Shown here: positions 1-7,373 of the stretch, in pieces | Numbering within the stretch: position 1 is the first letter of the stretch | Layout of the letters: every line of letters begins with the position of its first letter | Origin: an uncultured Thermomicrobiales bacterium | GTDB taxonomy: Bacteria > Chloroflexota > Chloroflexia > Thermomicrobiales > CADCWN01 | Length of the DNA stretch: 47,915 nucleotides | Assembly (NCBI GenBank): GCA_902806415.1 | Contig: CADCWN010000312.1 | Coordinates: forward strand, 1-47,915 | Direction of reading: 5' to 3' | Position numbers and translations under genes: made by a program | The notes under the pieces: model-generated | Seen by the model: the letters and a program-made list of their open reading frames with translations, nothing else | Database searches by the model: none | What the model was told of the DNA's origin: nothing

Positions 1-217
1 CCCCCTGGGGGCCCGCCTCGCCGATCGCCTCCGCCAGCTGCCAGCCGTTCTTGCGCTCCACGCGCTGGAGCAGCCCGACCAGATAGCGCCCGACCCGCGC
101 GCGCACCTCCACGCGCCGGAAGCGGTGAGCGATCCGCTCCTGGAGTTCGTTCAGCGCTACCGACCAGCGGTCGCGCGCGGCGACCTCACCCTGTGCCGAA
201 CAATACTCGCCCGCCAT
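1..217 (-). CDS. IS701-like transposase, N-terminal fragment (runs off left edge)
   Basis: Only the first 72 codons lie in the window. The translation begins MAGEYCSAQGEV and contains the block RYLVGLLQRVERKNGWQLAE. That resembles the N-terminus of IS701-family DDE transposases, where a 'Y-L-x-G-L-L-x-x-V-E-R-K-N-G-W-Q-L-A-E' block is typical. The ATG at 217 has a strong ribosome binding site (GGGGAGGAGG) just upstream on the minus strand. The rest of the protein, including the DDE catalytic residues, is outside the window, so intactness cannot be judged. The terminal inverted repeat should lie between about 220 and 300, but I could not identify it without the other end. Family assignment is from memory of the motif. 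Confidence 0.6.
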   Translation of the reverse strand, partial: MAGEYCSAQGEVAARDRWSVALNELQERIAHRFRRVEVRARVGRYLVGLLQRVERKNGWQLAEAIGEAGPQG

Positions 218-561
218 CCTACGCCTCCTCCCCACTAGATGGGAAGCGTAGCGTCAGCCGACCGAAAGTGTCGCTGTAGGGGATGTTACGCGACCTCAGA
301 GGACGCAGGGCGTGGTTGCGCCGCACCGTTCTCGGCCACTTGGACAGGGATCCGCGCGGGGCGCTGCAACCGCACCACGACCGCATCGTGCATGGACAGC
401 GGAAGCCTTCGCCGAGTGGGACCGTTGGGTCACGCCGCGCGATGGATGGCCCTGCGCGACCGGGGCGGGTGGGTGGTATGCCCGCATAACACCACTAATG
501 CCACGCACGACGACGGCCCCGGCATTGAGCCGGGTAGGCTCTGTGCGCTTCGGTGTTTCCC
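218..561. other. No gene recognised between the IS edge and a membrane-ORF remnant
   Basis: Several overlapping ORFs are possible here in high-GC sequence, but none has a recognisable motif, good codon pattern or ribosome binding site. The part nearest 217 probably contains the upstream end of the insertion sequence. I see nothing else I can support. Confidence 0.4.
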
Positions 562-831
562 CTACCGACGATGCACCGGGCGCGGGATCACCAGCCCAAT
601 CAAAAACGAGGTCGAGTTGGTGAATAGCAGCAGGACCATCGAGGCTTCCACGCTGCGGCTGGACGTCTCGCTCGGCGCGAGGATCATCGTCAGCCCGAAG
701 ACCGCGATGATCAGGAACCAGAGCGCGCTATTGGCGAGCGACCCCAGCGCGTTCAGCCCCGCCGGCGGGGCTGGCCCGCCCCCACGTCGCCCGCGCTGTC
801 GTTGACCACGATCGGCGGCGTCTACCCCTCG
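562..831 (-). pseudogene. Remnant of a small two-helix membrane protein
   Basis: A minus-strand reading of 65 codons (756 down to the stop at 562) gives a clearly protein-like sequence with two hydrophobic segments: NSALWFLIIAVFGLTMIL, then VLLLFTNSTSFLIGLVI, joined by a polar loop with EASM. There is no ATG, GTG or TTG in this frame before an upstream in-frame TAG near 870. A well-placed ATG (MADEG) near 831 is in another frame and stops after five codons. I infer a frameshifted or decayed gene. The family is not recognised. An unusual CTG start at 756 would be the alternative. Confidence 0.3.
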
Positions 832-867
832 TCGGCCATCGCTCCCCCTCGCGCCCGCGCCGGGGCG

Positions 868-1353
868 CTACTCGTCCACGAGGTAGATCCCGCCGCGCCA
901 GATATACAAGTCCCTCATGGTGTCGTTCCGCTGGCTCCCCTCGGGGCGCCCCCCCCGGAAGTGCGGCACGGCGCACTTGAGAGGATCCCCGCCTCATTTT
1001 ACAGCGCATTAACACTCGATTAATCCGGACTTTAACTGTGACGTAGGAAATGTTAGTTGTACACCCTACTACGTGTCTGATCCTCACACCAATGCTGCCC
1101 GCCACCGATGCAATGTAACAGCTGCCGTCCTGCGCCATTATCATGACGCCTCGCGTTCGTGATGGGTGGGAGGCGCTTTCAGTTTCCTCGCCACCGATAC
1201 GGGAAAGCGGACCCCGCAAGGGGTCCGCTTCGGGAGGAGGGAGGGTTGGGAATGGGCTCGCATCCAGTACTACGGTAGAATAGGCGCGCTGGATCACTGC
1301 TCGCCAAAATCGCGGTCGCGGGTTGGCGGGCAGGGACTGCCGAGGCCGATATC
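868..1353. other. Gene-free spacer with one hairpin
   Basis: This 486-base stretch is less GC-rich around 1000-1150 than its surroundings. No ORF in it has a recognisable product. Its one clear element is the hairpin at 1205-1230, listed separately. Confidence 0.4.
1205..1230. terminator. GCAA-loop hairpin, terminator-like
   Basis: An 11-bp perfect stem (AAGCGGACCCC at 1205-1215, partner at 1220-1230) closes a GCAA loop. Read on the minus strand it is followed by TTT. No gene was found just upstream on either strand, so its role is uncertain. Confidence 0.35.
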
Positions 1354-1863
1354 GTGAGTGAGCGAGGGGAGATGCGCGAGATCGGCCCGGAGCGCGGCGA
1401 GCCGAATCGCCCGCCCCCGTTTCCCACGCAAGTTGCGACCAGCATCCCGCCGGTCAAGGCGAAGGCGACGCTCAACTACTGGCGTTTGCTGCGGCTCGTC
1501 TTCGCGCTCCAAGGTCTCTACTACAGCGTCGCCGGGCTCTGGCCGCTCCTGGCGCGGGTGTTGCCGTTACCGCCGCTCTTCTCGGCCACCAATCTGGGGG
1601 TCGATTTCTCCGGCACGCTCGGCCAGGCGCTGACGGCGCTCGTCGGCCTCGTCCTCCTCCTGTCGGCAGCCCGCCCGCGTCCCGATGGCTTGCTGGTCGG
1701 CCTCGGGGCCGGGGCGGCGCTGGCCTTTTTCCTGACCGAGTTGCGCTTTCGCGGCGCGCTGCGCGGGCTGATCTACGCCGATCTCGCCCTCGAAGTGATC
1801 TTCTTCCTCGCTCTGAGCGTCCTTTATCTCGCCGCCGTGATCGGCGACCGGCGACGGCGCTGA
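1354..1863 (+). CDS. Small polytopic membrane protein of unknown function
   Basis: This 169-residue protein has a charged N-terminal tail of about 35 residues and then about four hydrophobic segments: around residues 45-68 (LRLVFALQGLYYSVAGLW), 85-103 (ALTALVGLVLLLSAARP), 112-128 (LVGLGAGAALAFFL) and 140-163 (LALEVIFFLALSVLYLAAVIG). It ends with RRRR, which suggests a cytoplasmic C-terminus. The listed start is GTG at 1354; an in-frame ATG at 1372 is the alternative, with purine-rich GAGGGGAG directly before it. I do not recognise the family and infer only an inner-membrane location. It stands alone, 77 bases from the next gene. Confidence 0.65.
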   Translation: MSERGEMREIGPERGEPNRPPPFPTQVATSIPPVKAKATLNYWRLLRLVFALQGLYYSVAGLWPLLARVLPLPPLFSATNLGVDFSGTLGQALTALVGLVLLLSAARPRPDGLLVGLGAGAALAFFLTELRFRGALRGLIYADLALEVIFFLALSVLYLAAVIGDRRRR

Positions 1864-1921
1864 TAGCGCGCGACCGTTCTGCTTCTGCGGCTATCTGTCA
1901 TACCCGCGCACCGCGCGGCTG

Positions 1922-1927
1922 TATGAT
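1922..1927 (+). promoter_or_regulatory. Possible -10 box (TATGAT) for the hydroxyacid dehydrogenase
   Basis: TATGAT lies 28 bases upstream of the preferred GTG start at 1955. No good -35 box is visible. The same hexamer occurs at 37761 upstream of the SDR gene, which gives some support. Confidence 0.3.
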
Positions 1928-1954
1928 GCATTCATCGCTATGGGGGAGGTGCTG

Positions 1955-2956
1955 GTGAGTCAATCCGAGATCGAGCCGACGATGGTCGGGCCGACGATTC
2001 TGGTGGGTGGCAACATGGGCCGCAACGATGGGGTCGATTATCGGGCCAAGTTGGCTGCGGACTTCCCCGGAGTGACATTCATCTCCTATGAGGGGCGACC
2101 GGAGGTGCGCGAGCACCATATCGCCGAGGCCGACGCGGTGATCGGCGATGTGCCGGATGCGCTCCTGTCGCGGGCCGCACGGCTGCGCTGGGTGCAGACG
2201 ACGGGCGCGGGCGCAAACGCCGTCTGCACGCCGGGGATGATCGCCCGCGACGACATCATCGGCACATCCTGCGTCGGGGTCCATGTCGCCAGTGTGCCGG
2301 AGCAGACCCTGGCGATGCTCCTCGCCTTCGCCCGCCGCCTGCCGGAGCAGATCGTCAACCAGCACACGGCGCATCGCTTCTACTGGCCGACCGGCATGTT
2401 CGAGGTCGAGGGCCAGACGATGGGGATCCTCGGCCTGGGCAACATCGGCCTGGCCCTGGCGCGCAAGGCGAAGGGGCTGGGGATGCGCGTCACCGGCTGG
2501 CGGCGTTCGGGAACGCCCGCGCTGGCGGGGCTCCTCGATCGGCAGTTCGCCCCCGACGACCTCAACGGCCTCCTCGCCGACGCCGATCATGTCGTCATCT
2601 GCCTGCCACTGACGCCGGAGACGCAGGGGCTGATCGGGGCCGCCGAGTTGCGCCTGATGAAAAGGAGCGCCTATCTGTACAATGTCGGGCGGGGCGCGAT
2701 CGTCGATCAGGACGCGCTGATTGCGGCGTTGCACGACGGCACGATCGCCGGGTGTGGCACCGATGTCCCCGAGCCCGAGCCGCTCCCGCCCGATCACCCG
2801 CTCTGGGACGCCCCGAATCTCATCCTGCTGACCCACTACGGCGGGCTCACGCCGCGGTACGGCCCGCGCGCCTACGCGATCATCAGCGAGAATGTCCGCC
2901 GCTTCCTCGCGGGCGAACCGCTGCAGAATGTGGTGGACAAGCGGCGGGGCTATTGA
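1955..2956 (+). CDS. D-2-hydroxyacid dehydrogenase (NAD-dependent)
   Basis: A 333-residue cytoplasmic oxidoreductase of the D-isomer-specific 2-hydroxyacid dehydrogenase family, which interconverts a 2-keto acid and a D-2-hydroxy acid. The nucleotide-binding glycine motif is GLGNIG (about 160-165). The three catalytic positions are visible: Arg in NVGRG (about 246), Glu in PEPEPLP (about 275) and His in LTHYGG (about 294). I prefer GTG 1955 because GGGGGAGG sits 5-6 bases before it; an in-frame ATG at 1940 falls upstream of that ribosome binding site. Length is normal for the family. The substrate is not readable from sequence. It is monocistronic, and a different, CtBP-like member of the family lies at 41087-42082. 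Confidence 0.88.
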   Translation: MSQSEIEPTMVGPTILVGGNMGRNDGVDYRAKLAADFPGVTFISYEGRPEVREHHIAEADAVIGDVPDALLSRAARLRWVQTTGAGANAVCTPGMIARDDIIGTSCVGVHVASVPEQTLAMLLAFARRLPEQIVNQHTAHRFYWPTGMFEVEGQTMGILGLGNIGLALARKAKGLGMRVTGWRRSGTPALAGLLDRQFAPDDLNGLLADADHVVICLPLTPETQGLIGAAELRLMKRSAYLYNVGRGAIVDQDALIAALHDGTIAGCGTDVPEPEPLPPDHPLWDAPNLILLTHYGGLTPRYGPRAYAIISENVRRFLAGEPLQNVVDKRRGY

Positions 2957-3150
2957 TACCGACTTCGGTGGAAAATCTGCGATGTCGGCTGGCGGCTGAA
3001 CCCCGAGACGGCGCTCGGGACCAAGCCCTGTGACTGCGCACAGGATAAAGCCGCGCCTCGCGGGCCTGCGGCCACGAAGCCCTGCTACCCGCGCAGGATA
3101 AACCCGCCTGCGCGGCCTGGACAGGCAAGATTCTCACCCGAAATCGGTAT
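2956..3150. repeat. Imperfect long inverted repeat with internal direct repeats
   Basis: The left arm at 2956-2970 (ATACCGACTTCGGTG) pairs imperfectly with CACCCGAAATCGGTAT at 3135-3150. Pairing continues inward (GGAAAATCTGC against GCAAGATTCTC). Between the arms the unit CACAGGATAAAGCCGCG recurs as CGCAGGATAAACCCGCC, and CGAAGCCCTGCTACCC echoes ACCAAGCCCTGTGACT. No ORF is supported. The layout, following a stop codon directly, resembles a non-autonomous repeat element. Confidence 0.5.
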
Positions 3151-3294
3151 GAGGTGCCGCCTCGCGCGTTCCAGGCAGCAGGAGCGGGGGATGGCCCTCC
3201 CCCTGCCTCTGCGCTCAGCACTTCGCATCCCATCCGAGGAGAGGGGGCCAGGCAGTGGCTCTAGGTAGTTCGGGAACAAGGTGGTCAGCCTGGG

Positions 3295-3314
3295 GCGGCG
3301 TGCCAGCACGCCGC
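3295..3314 (-). terminator. Hairpin after plsC
   Basis: GCGGCGTGC at 3295-3303 pairs with GCACGCCGC at 3306-3314, ending one base before the plsC stop codon region on the minus strand. There is no T-run, so intrinsic termination is only possible. Confidence 0.4.
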
Positions 3315-3315
3315 A

Positions 3316-4053
3316 TCACTCGCCACGTTGCCGATCGGCGTAGACCCCGCGATAGTCCGGCGGCAGGAGCGCCGCGATCGCCAGCATGATCTGCTCGGTC
3401 GCGGCGTCGAGGTCGGGGCGCACGCCCGGCTGGCGTGCGGGCAGGGTGAACGGGCGACCGATCGTCACGGTGACGCGCCGCCCGAACCAGCGCTCGCCGG
3501 TCGCCTTGGCGTCGAACGGGAGATGCTGCGTGCCGGTGATCGCCACCGGCAGGATCGGCACACCCCTCTGGTAGGCGATCAGCGCCACGCCCGGATTCCC
3601 CGTGGTCAGTTGCCGCGTGGTGCTGCGGGTCCCTTCCGGCAGGATGCCGACGACCAGCCCTTCATCGAGCAGCAACCCGGCATGGCGGAGGGCCGCGCGA
3701 TCGATCGCCTCACGGTTAACCGGGAACGCGCCCATCGAGCGGAAGAACGAGCCGACAAAGCGGTTCGCGAAGAGTTCGCGCTTCCCCATGTAGAAGACCG
3801 GGCGCGTCAGGGCGGCACCGATCACGATCATGTCGAAATTGTGCAGGTGGTTCGAGACGAGGAGGACCGGGCCGTGCGCGGGGAGATTGCCCCGTCCGCG
3901 CACGCGCAGCCCGATCAGGAAGTAGGCGAGGACGCGCACCGTGATCCGCACGACAGTGTAGAGAGACCACTTCACCCGGCTGCGCAGCGTGCGCCGCTTC
4001 CTGCGCTCGGGCGGGGCGGTCGCGGATCCCTGCGGCGCGGCCATCCCGGTCAT
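3316..4053 (-). CDS. plsC: 1-acyl-sn-glycerol-3-phosphate acyltransferase (PlsC)
   Basis: A 245-residue membrane-associated acyltransferase that makes phosphatidic acid in phospholipid synthesis. The HX4D catalytic motif is NHLHNFD (His69, Asp74), and the EGTR substrate-binding motif is PEGTRS (about 139-144). A hydrophobic stretch at about 30-50 fits a membrane anchor. A basic N-terminal tail (PPERRKRRTLRSR) precedes it. Its ATG at 4053 overlaps the cmk stop codon by four bases (ATGA), so translation is probably coupled. It is the last gene of the dacF-rluB-cmk-plsC run. Length is normal. Confidence 0.92.
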   Translation of the reverse strand: MTGMAAPQGSATAPPERRKRRTLRSRVKWSLYTVVRITVRVLAYFLIGLRVRGRGNLPAHGPVLLVSNHLHNFDMIVIGAALTRPVFYMGKRELFANRFVGSFFRSMGAFPVNREAIDRAALRHAGLLLDEGLVVGILPEGTRSTTRQLTTGNPGVALIAYQRGVPILPVAITGTQHLPFDAKATGERWFGRRVTVTIGRPFTLPARQPGVRPDLDAATEQIMLAIAALLPPDYRGVYADRQRGE

Positions 4054-4763
4054 GCGCGCTGCCCCAGCAGGGCGTCGATCGTCGCCAGGACGGCGTCGAT
4101 ATCCAACCCTTCGGTGTCGACGATGATCGCGTCGGCGGCGGGGCGGAGCGGCGACAAGGCGCGGTGCGAATCGATGTCGTCGCGGCGTTCGATCTCGGCC
4201 AGCACCTCCGGGAACGGGCGTTCCAGCCCTCGGCTCTGCTCCTCGACCGCGCGCCGCTGGGCGCGCTCTTCAGGAGTCGCTTCGAGATAGAGCTTGAGAT
4301 CGGCGTCGGGCAGGACGACCGTCCCGATGTCGCGCCCGGCCATGATGATCCCGCCGCGCGCCGCGACCGCGCGTTGCCGTTGCAGGAGCGCCTGGCGCAC
4401 CGCCGGCTGCGCGCTGACCGCCGAGACGTTGTGGTCAACCTCCGGGGTGCGGATCGCCCAGGTTACGTCTTCATCGTCGAGGATGACGGTTAAACCGCGC
4501 CCGTCTTGCAACGTCGGCGGGAGGACGTCGATGTGGAGCTGCTCGACCAGCGCGGCGAGGCTCGGATGATCGCCCGGTGCCAGTCCCCGGCGGAGCGCCG
4601 CCAGGGTGACGGCGCGGTAGAGGACGCCGGTATCGAAATAGAGGTAGCCGAGCCGCTGCGCCAGCGCGTCGGCGATGGTGCTCTTGCCCGCGCCCGCAGG
4701 CCCGTCGATCGCGATTGTCCGGGGCAGCGCCTTACGGTCGTGTACGTCGCTGCTGTGTCCCAC
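4050..4763 (-). CDS. cmk: Cytidylate kinase
   Basis: This enzyme phosphorylates CMP and dCMP with ATP in the cytoplasm. The P-loop GPAGAGKST is at about residues 21-29, followed by the family block YFDTGVLYRAVT. Further family signatures are the NMP-binding region VDHNVSAVSAQPAVR and the GRDIGTVVLPDADLK block. The open frame runs much further upstream, but that part is only the antisense-free tail of rluB read in another frame. GTG 4763 (VGHSSDVHDRK) gives 237 residues, the normal size, and overlaps the rluB 3' end by 32 bases. Translational coupling to rluB and to plsC downstream is likely. Confidence 0.92.
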   Translation of the reverse strand: MGHSSDVHDRKALPRTIAIDGPAGAGKSTIADALAQRLGYLYFDTGVLYRAVTLAALRRGLAPGDHPSLAALVEQLHIDVLPPTLQDGRGLTVILDDEDVTWAIRTPEVDHNVSAVSAQPAVRQALLQRQRAVAARGGIIMAGRDIGTVVLPDADLKLYLEATPEERAQRRAVEEQSRGLERPFPEVLAEIERRDDIDSHRALSPLRPAADAIIVDTEGLDIDAVLATIDALLGQRA

Positions 4764-5841
4764 CCGGCCGTCGGCCACCGCGCCCTCCTGTTCCACCCGC
4801 CCCGTCTCTGTCGCCGCGCTCGTCGCGGCGCGGCTTGCCTCGCTCCGCTCCGCCGCGCCCTTCCGTCGGTCGCCCGCGCTGGCGCTCCGGGGGGCCGCTG
4901 CTCGCCCGCCCCTGTGGCGTGCGCGGTCGCCCCTCGCCGAGGGTGCGGGTCGCGGCGCGACCCGCATTGGTCGGCGCTGGCCGCTGCCCGCCGGTCGGCA
5001 CGGGGCGCGCCCCTGTAGGTGTAACTGCACGCGCGGCGGATTGTTCCTTGTCCGCTCCCTGCCCGTCGTTGGCGAGCCCGACCATCCGGCGCAGGCGTCC
5101 TAACTCCTCCGGGGAGAGCGGGCGATAGGTCGCGGCGGGGAGCCCCGCCAGGGTCACCGGCCCGAGGCGCACGCGGCGGAGGCGGCGGACCGGATGGCCG
5201 ATATCCTCCATCATCCGGCGTACCTGGCGTTTCCGCCCCTCGTGGATGACCACCCGCAGCCAGGTCCCCCCGGCCTCGTGCCCGATGATCGAGACGTCCG
5301 CCGGGCTGGTCCGACCGCCATCGATCAGGAAGCCGCCGCGCGCCAACTGCGCGAGCGCGCCGGGCGCGGGCGAGCCTTCGACGAGCGCATTGTACTCCTT
5401 ATCGAGGCGATAGCGCGGGTGGGCGACGTGGTTGGCAAACTCGCCGTCATTCGTGAGCAGCAGCAGCCCCTCGCTGTCCATATCGAGCCGCCCGACCGGA
5501 TAGACGCGCTCGCGCAACTCGGTCGGATCGAGCAGGTCGAAGATGGTGCGCCGCCCCTCGGGGTCGCTGGCGGTGGTGATGTAGCCGCGCGGCTTGTTGA
5601 GGACGAGGTAGATCGCGCGCGGCTGCTTCAGCACGCGCCCGCCGACGCGAATCTCCGCGCGCGTCGGATCGACCTTCGTCCCGAGTTCCGTCACGACGCG
5701 ACCATCGACGGAGACGCGCCCTTCCAGGATCAATTCTTCGGCGGCGCGGCGCGAGGCGACCCCGCGCGCCGCCAGCACCTTTTGCAGGCGCTCCAGGGTG
5801 GGAGCGTTCGTCGCGGTCGGTCTTCGTTCATTGCTCGACAT
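4732..5841 (-). CDS. rluB: Ribosomal large-subunit pseudouridine synthase, RluB/RsuA family
   Basis: A 369-residue RNA-modifying enzyme that isomerises uridine to pseudouridine in rRNA. An S4 RNA-binding domain (about 14-60: LERLQKVLAARGVASRRAAEELI) precedes the catalytic domain, where GRLDMDSEGLLLLTNDG carries the catalytic Asp120. The EGRKRQVRRM block at about 201-210 is typical of RsuA/RluB/E/F. From about residue 262 the protein has a roughly 108-residue low-complexity tail rich in Arg, Gly, Pro and Thr, absent from standard RluB and probably disordered and RNA-binding. The ATG at 5841 has GAGG seven bases upstream. The tail overlaps the cmk start. Confidence 0.93.
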   Translation of the reverse strand: MSSNERRPTATNAPTLERLQKVLAARGVASRRAAEELILEGRVSVDGRVVTELGTKVDPTRAEIRVGGRVLKQPRAIYLVLNKPRGYITTASDPEGRRTIFDLLDPTELRERVYPVGRLDMDSEGLLLLTNDGEFANHVAHPRYRLDKEYNALVEGSPAPGALAQLARGGFLIDGGRTSPADVSIIGHEAGGTWLRVVIHEGRKRQVRRMMEDIGHPVRRLRRVRLGPVTLAGLPAATYRPLSPEELGRLRRMVGLANDGQGADKEQSAARAVTPTGARPVPTGGQRPAPTNAGRAATRTLGEGRPRTPQGRASSGPPERQRGRPTEGRGGAERGKPRRDERGDRDGAGGTGGRGGRRPGGTQQRRTRP

Positions 5842-5944
5842 CGGGGCCTCATATCTCTCGTGGGACGCGGCGTCGCCGGAGTGGTGCGCCTGGGCGTAAT
5901 CGGTTCTGCCCCGTCCGCGCGCCGCGTCGATCGTTCTTCGTGCG

Positions 5945-7180
5945 TTATGGCCTGGCCGGTATCGGCGTCCCCGGCGCATTCGTCTCGGCCGGCGCGATGG
6001 CGTAGACCGGCAGGCGGAGCACTTCGCGCGTCCCGGCCATGAAGAGTACCTCGCCGCGCGGCTCGCTCGGAGCCCCCAGGCCGCGCTCCAGGAGCAGCCG
6101 ATAGCGTAGCGATGGTGCCTCCCAGGTTTGGAGGACGATCGCGCGCCGATCGCGGAAGGTGACGCCCCAGCGCGCGAGGGCGGCATTCAGCCCCGACAGT
6201 TCTCCGCCCTGGCCGAGGATGAACCAGCGGTAGGCGGCGTTCGTCCAGTCGAGGAGGATCGTCGTATCGGCGACGCGATCGGGGGAACCCAAGACGACCG
6301 TCAGGATCCGCCCGCCCGGTCCCCACTGCGCCGTGACGAGGCATTGCCCGCAGCCATCGGTCGTCCCGGTCTTGACGCCGTGGACCCCGGCGCGCTGGAA
6401 GAGCAGCTTGTTCGAGTTCTCCATCGCGAAGGAGCGCCCACCATCCACCGTTCGCCGTGTCGCCGTCGTGGTCGCCGCCACGCGCGCGAAGTCGGGGCGT
6501 TTCAGCGCCTCGTCGGCGATCCGCAGCAGATCGCGGGCGCTGCTGTACTGGCCCGACGCGTCGTCGCCGTGCGGATTGATGAAGTGGGTGTTGGCGAGCC
6601 CCATCTTCGCGACCCGATCGTTCATCTCCCGCATGAAGCGCGCGATCGGGTCACCCGGCGTCCCGGCGAGCAGGACCGTCCCCGCCGCGCGCGCGGTCGT
6701 GCGCGCAGCGTCGCCGCCGGAGACCAGCAGCATCCCGAAGAGCAGATCCTCGAAGGTGACGAGATCGCCCGCCGCCAAGTTCATCGACGATTCGTCGTAT
6801 TCCGGCAGGCTGATGTCGCGCGGATCAACGGTGATCCTGGTGTCGAGCTTCAGCAGATCGAGTCCGACGATCGCCGTCAGCATCTTCGTCGTGCTGGCGG
6901 GCGGGATCCGCTCGTCCGGTGCCTTGGAGAAGAGTTCGACCCCGGCGGTCGCATCCCAGACGATCGCGCTGCGCGCGCCGATGGTCGGGGCGGTTGGCTG
7001 GCTGCGGAGCAACGCCAGGTCACTGAGGGTGAATGGCGTCCCTTCCGGCCCGCCCGGCAGCAGGCCCGGCTCCGCAGTGATGCGGGGGGGGGCGAAGCCG
7101 GTCAACCCCGGCAACGCGGCGAACACGAGGAGCAGCGTCGCGAGCGCGCGCGTACCTCGCGCCCACTGGCCCGCCCACAT
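5945..7180 (-). CDS. dacF: D-alanyl-D-alanine carboxypeptidase (peptidase S11)
   Basis: An exported penicillin-binding protein that trims D-Ala from peptidoglycan stem peptides. Starting at ATG 7180 it has 411 residues and a clear signal peptide (MWAGQWARGTRALATLLLVF). The catalytic SxxK is STTK (about 96-99) and the KTG triad is in VKTGTTDG (about 270-272). The second motif, normally SxN, reads SGG in LLVSGGDAART (about 154-156), which is unusual. An in-frame ATG at 7228 exists, but no ribosome binding site precedes it and a possible -10 box lies only 12 bases upstream. 7180 has AAGGG about six bases upstream. This is the first gene of the rluB-cmk-plsC run. The symbol is by family. Confidence 0.88.
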   Translation of the reverse strand: MWAGQWARGTRALATLLLVFAALPGLTGFAPPRITAEPGLLPGGPEGTPFTLSDLALLRSQPTAPTIGARSAIVWDATAGVELFSKAPDERIPPASTTKMLTAIVGLDLLKLDTRITVDPRDISLPEYDESSMNLAAGDLVTFEDLLFGMLLVSGGDAARTTARAAGTVLLAGTPGDPIARFMREMNDRVAKMGLANTHFINPHGDDASGQYSSARDLLRIADEALKRPDFARVAATTTATRRTVDGGRSFAMENSNKLLFQRAGVHGVKTGTTDGCGQCLVTAQWGPGGRILTVVLGSPDRVADTTILLDWTNAAYRWFILGQGGELSGLNAALARWGVTFRDRRAIVLQTWEAPSLRYRLLLERGLGAPSEPRGEVLFMAGTREVLRLPVYAIAPAETNAPGTPIPARP

Positions 7181-7239
7181 CCCTGCCCTTGTCTCCGGGC
7201 GATCACCACACCAACGCCATCTCATCATAGTGCTATGGC

Positions 7240-7245
7240 AGTATA
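7240..7245 (-). promoter_or_regulatory. Possible -10 box (TATACT) for the dacF-plsC operon
   Basis: TATACT on the minus strand would place the transcript start about 53 bases before ATG 7180. The -35 region is weak. The same hexamer precedes the MFS gene (21191-21196) and ispH (22757-22762). Confidence 0.3.
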
Positions 7246-7305
7246 GCGCGCCTACCCCGCTTCGGACAGGGTGGCACCGGGACTAGCGCCCTCCCCTGCA
7301 TAGCC

Positions 7306-7342
7306 GAAGGGCGGCACCGGTTCATCACCGGTGCCGCCCTTC
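7306..7342 (-). terminator. Perfect 16-bp hairpin after ilvD
   Basis: GAAGGGCGGCACCGGT at 7306-7321 is the exact reverse complement of 7327-7342, with a five-base loop. It lies 32 bases past the ilvD stop codon and before the dacF promoter region. No T-run follows, but position and strength suggest transcript end formation or 3'-end stabilisation. Confidence 0.6.
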
Positions 7343-7373
7343 ACACCCGATCGCTTGCCGATTGTGGGCCGAA

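Noticed and set aside
728-1297. 189-codon minus-strand ORF
   Set aside because: No domain, Arg/Gly-rich, no good start; a different frame in the same area gives a real-looking membrane segment.
4763-5030. Long upstream extension of the cmk frame to 5030
   Set aside because: This part overlaps the rluB tail in another frame and reads as Arg/Ala-rich noise; GTG 4763 gives the standard cmk length.
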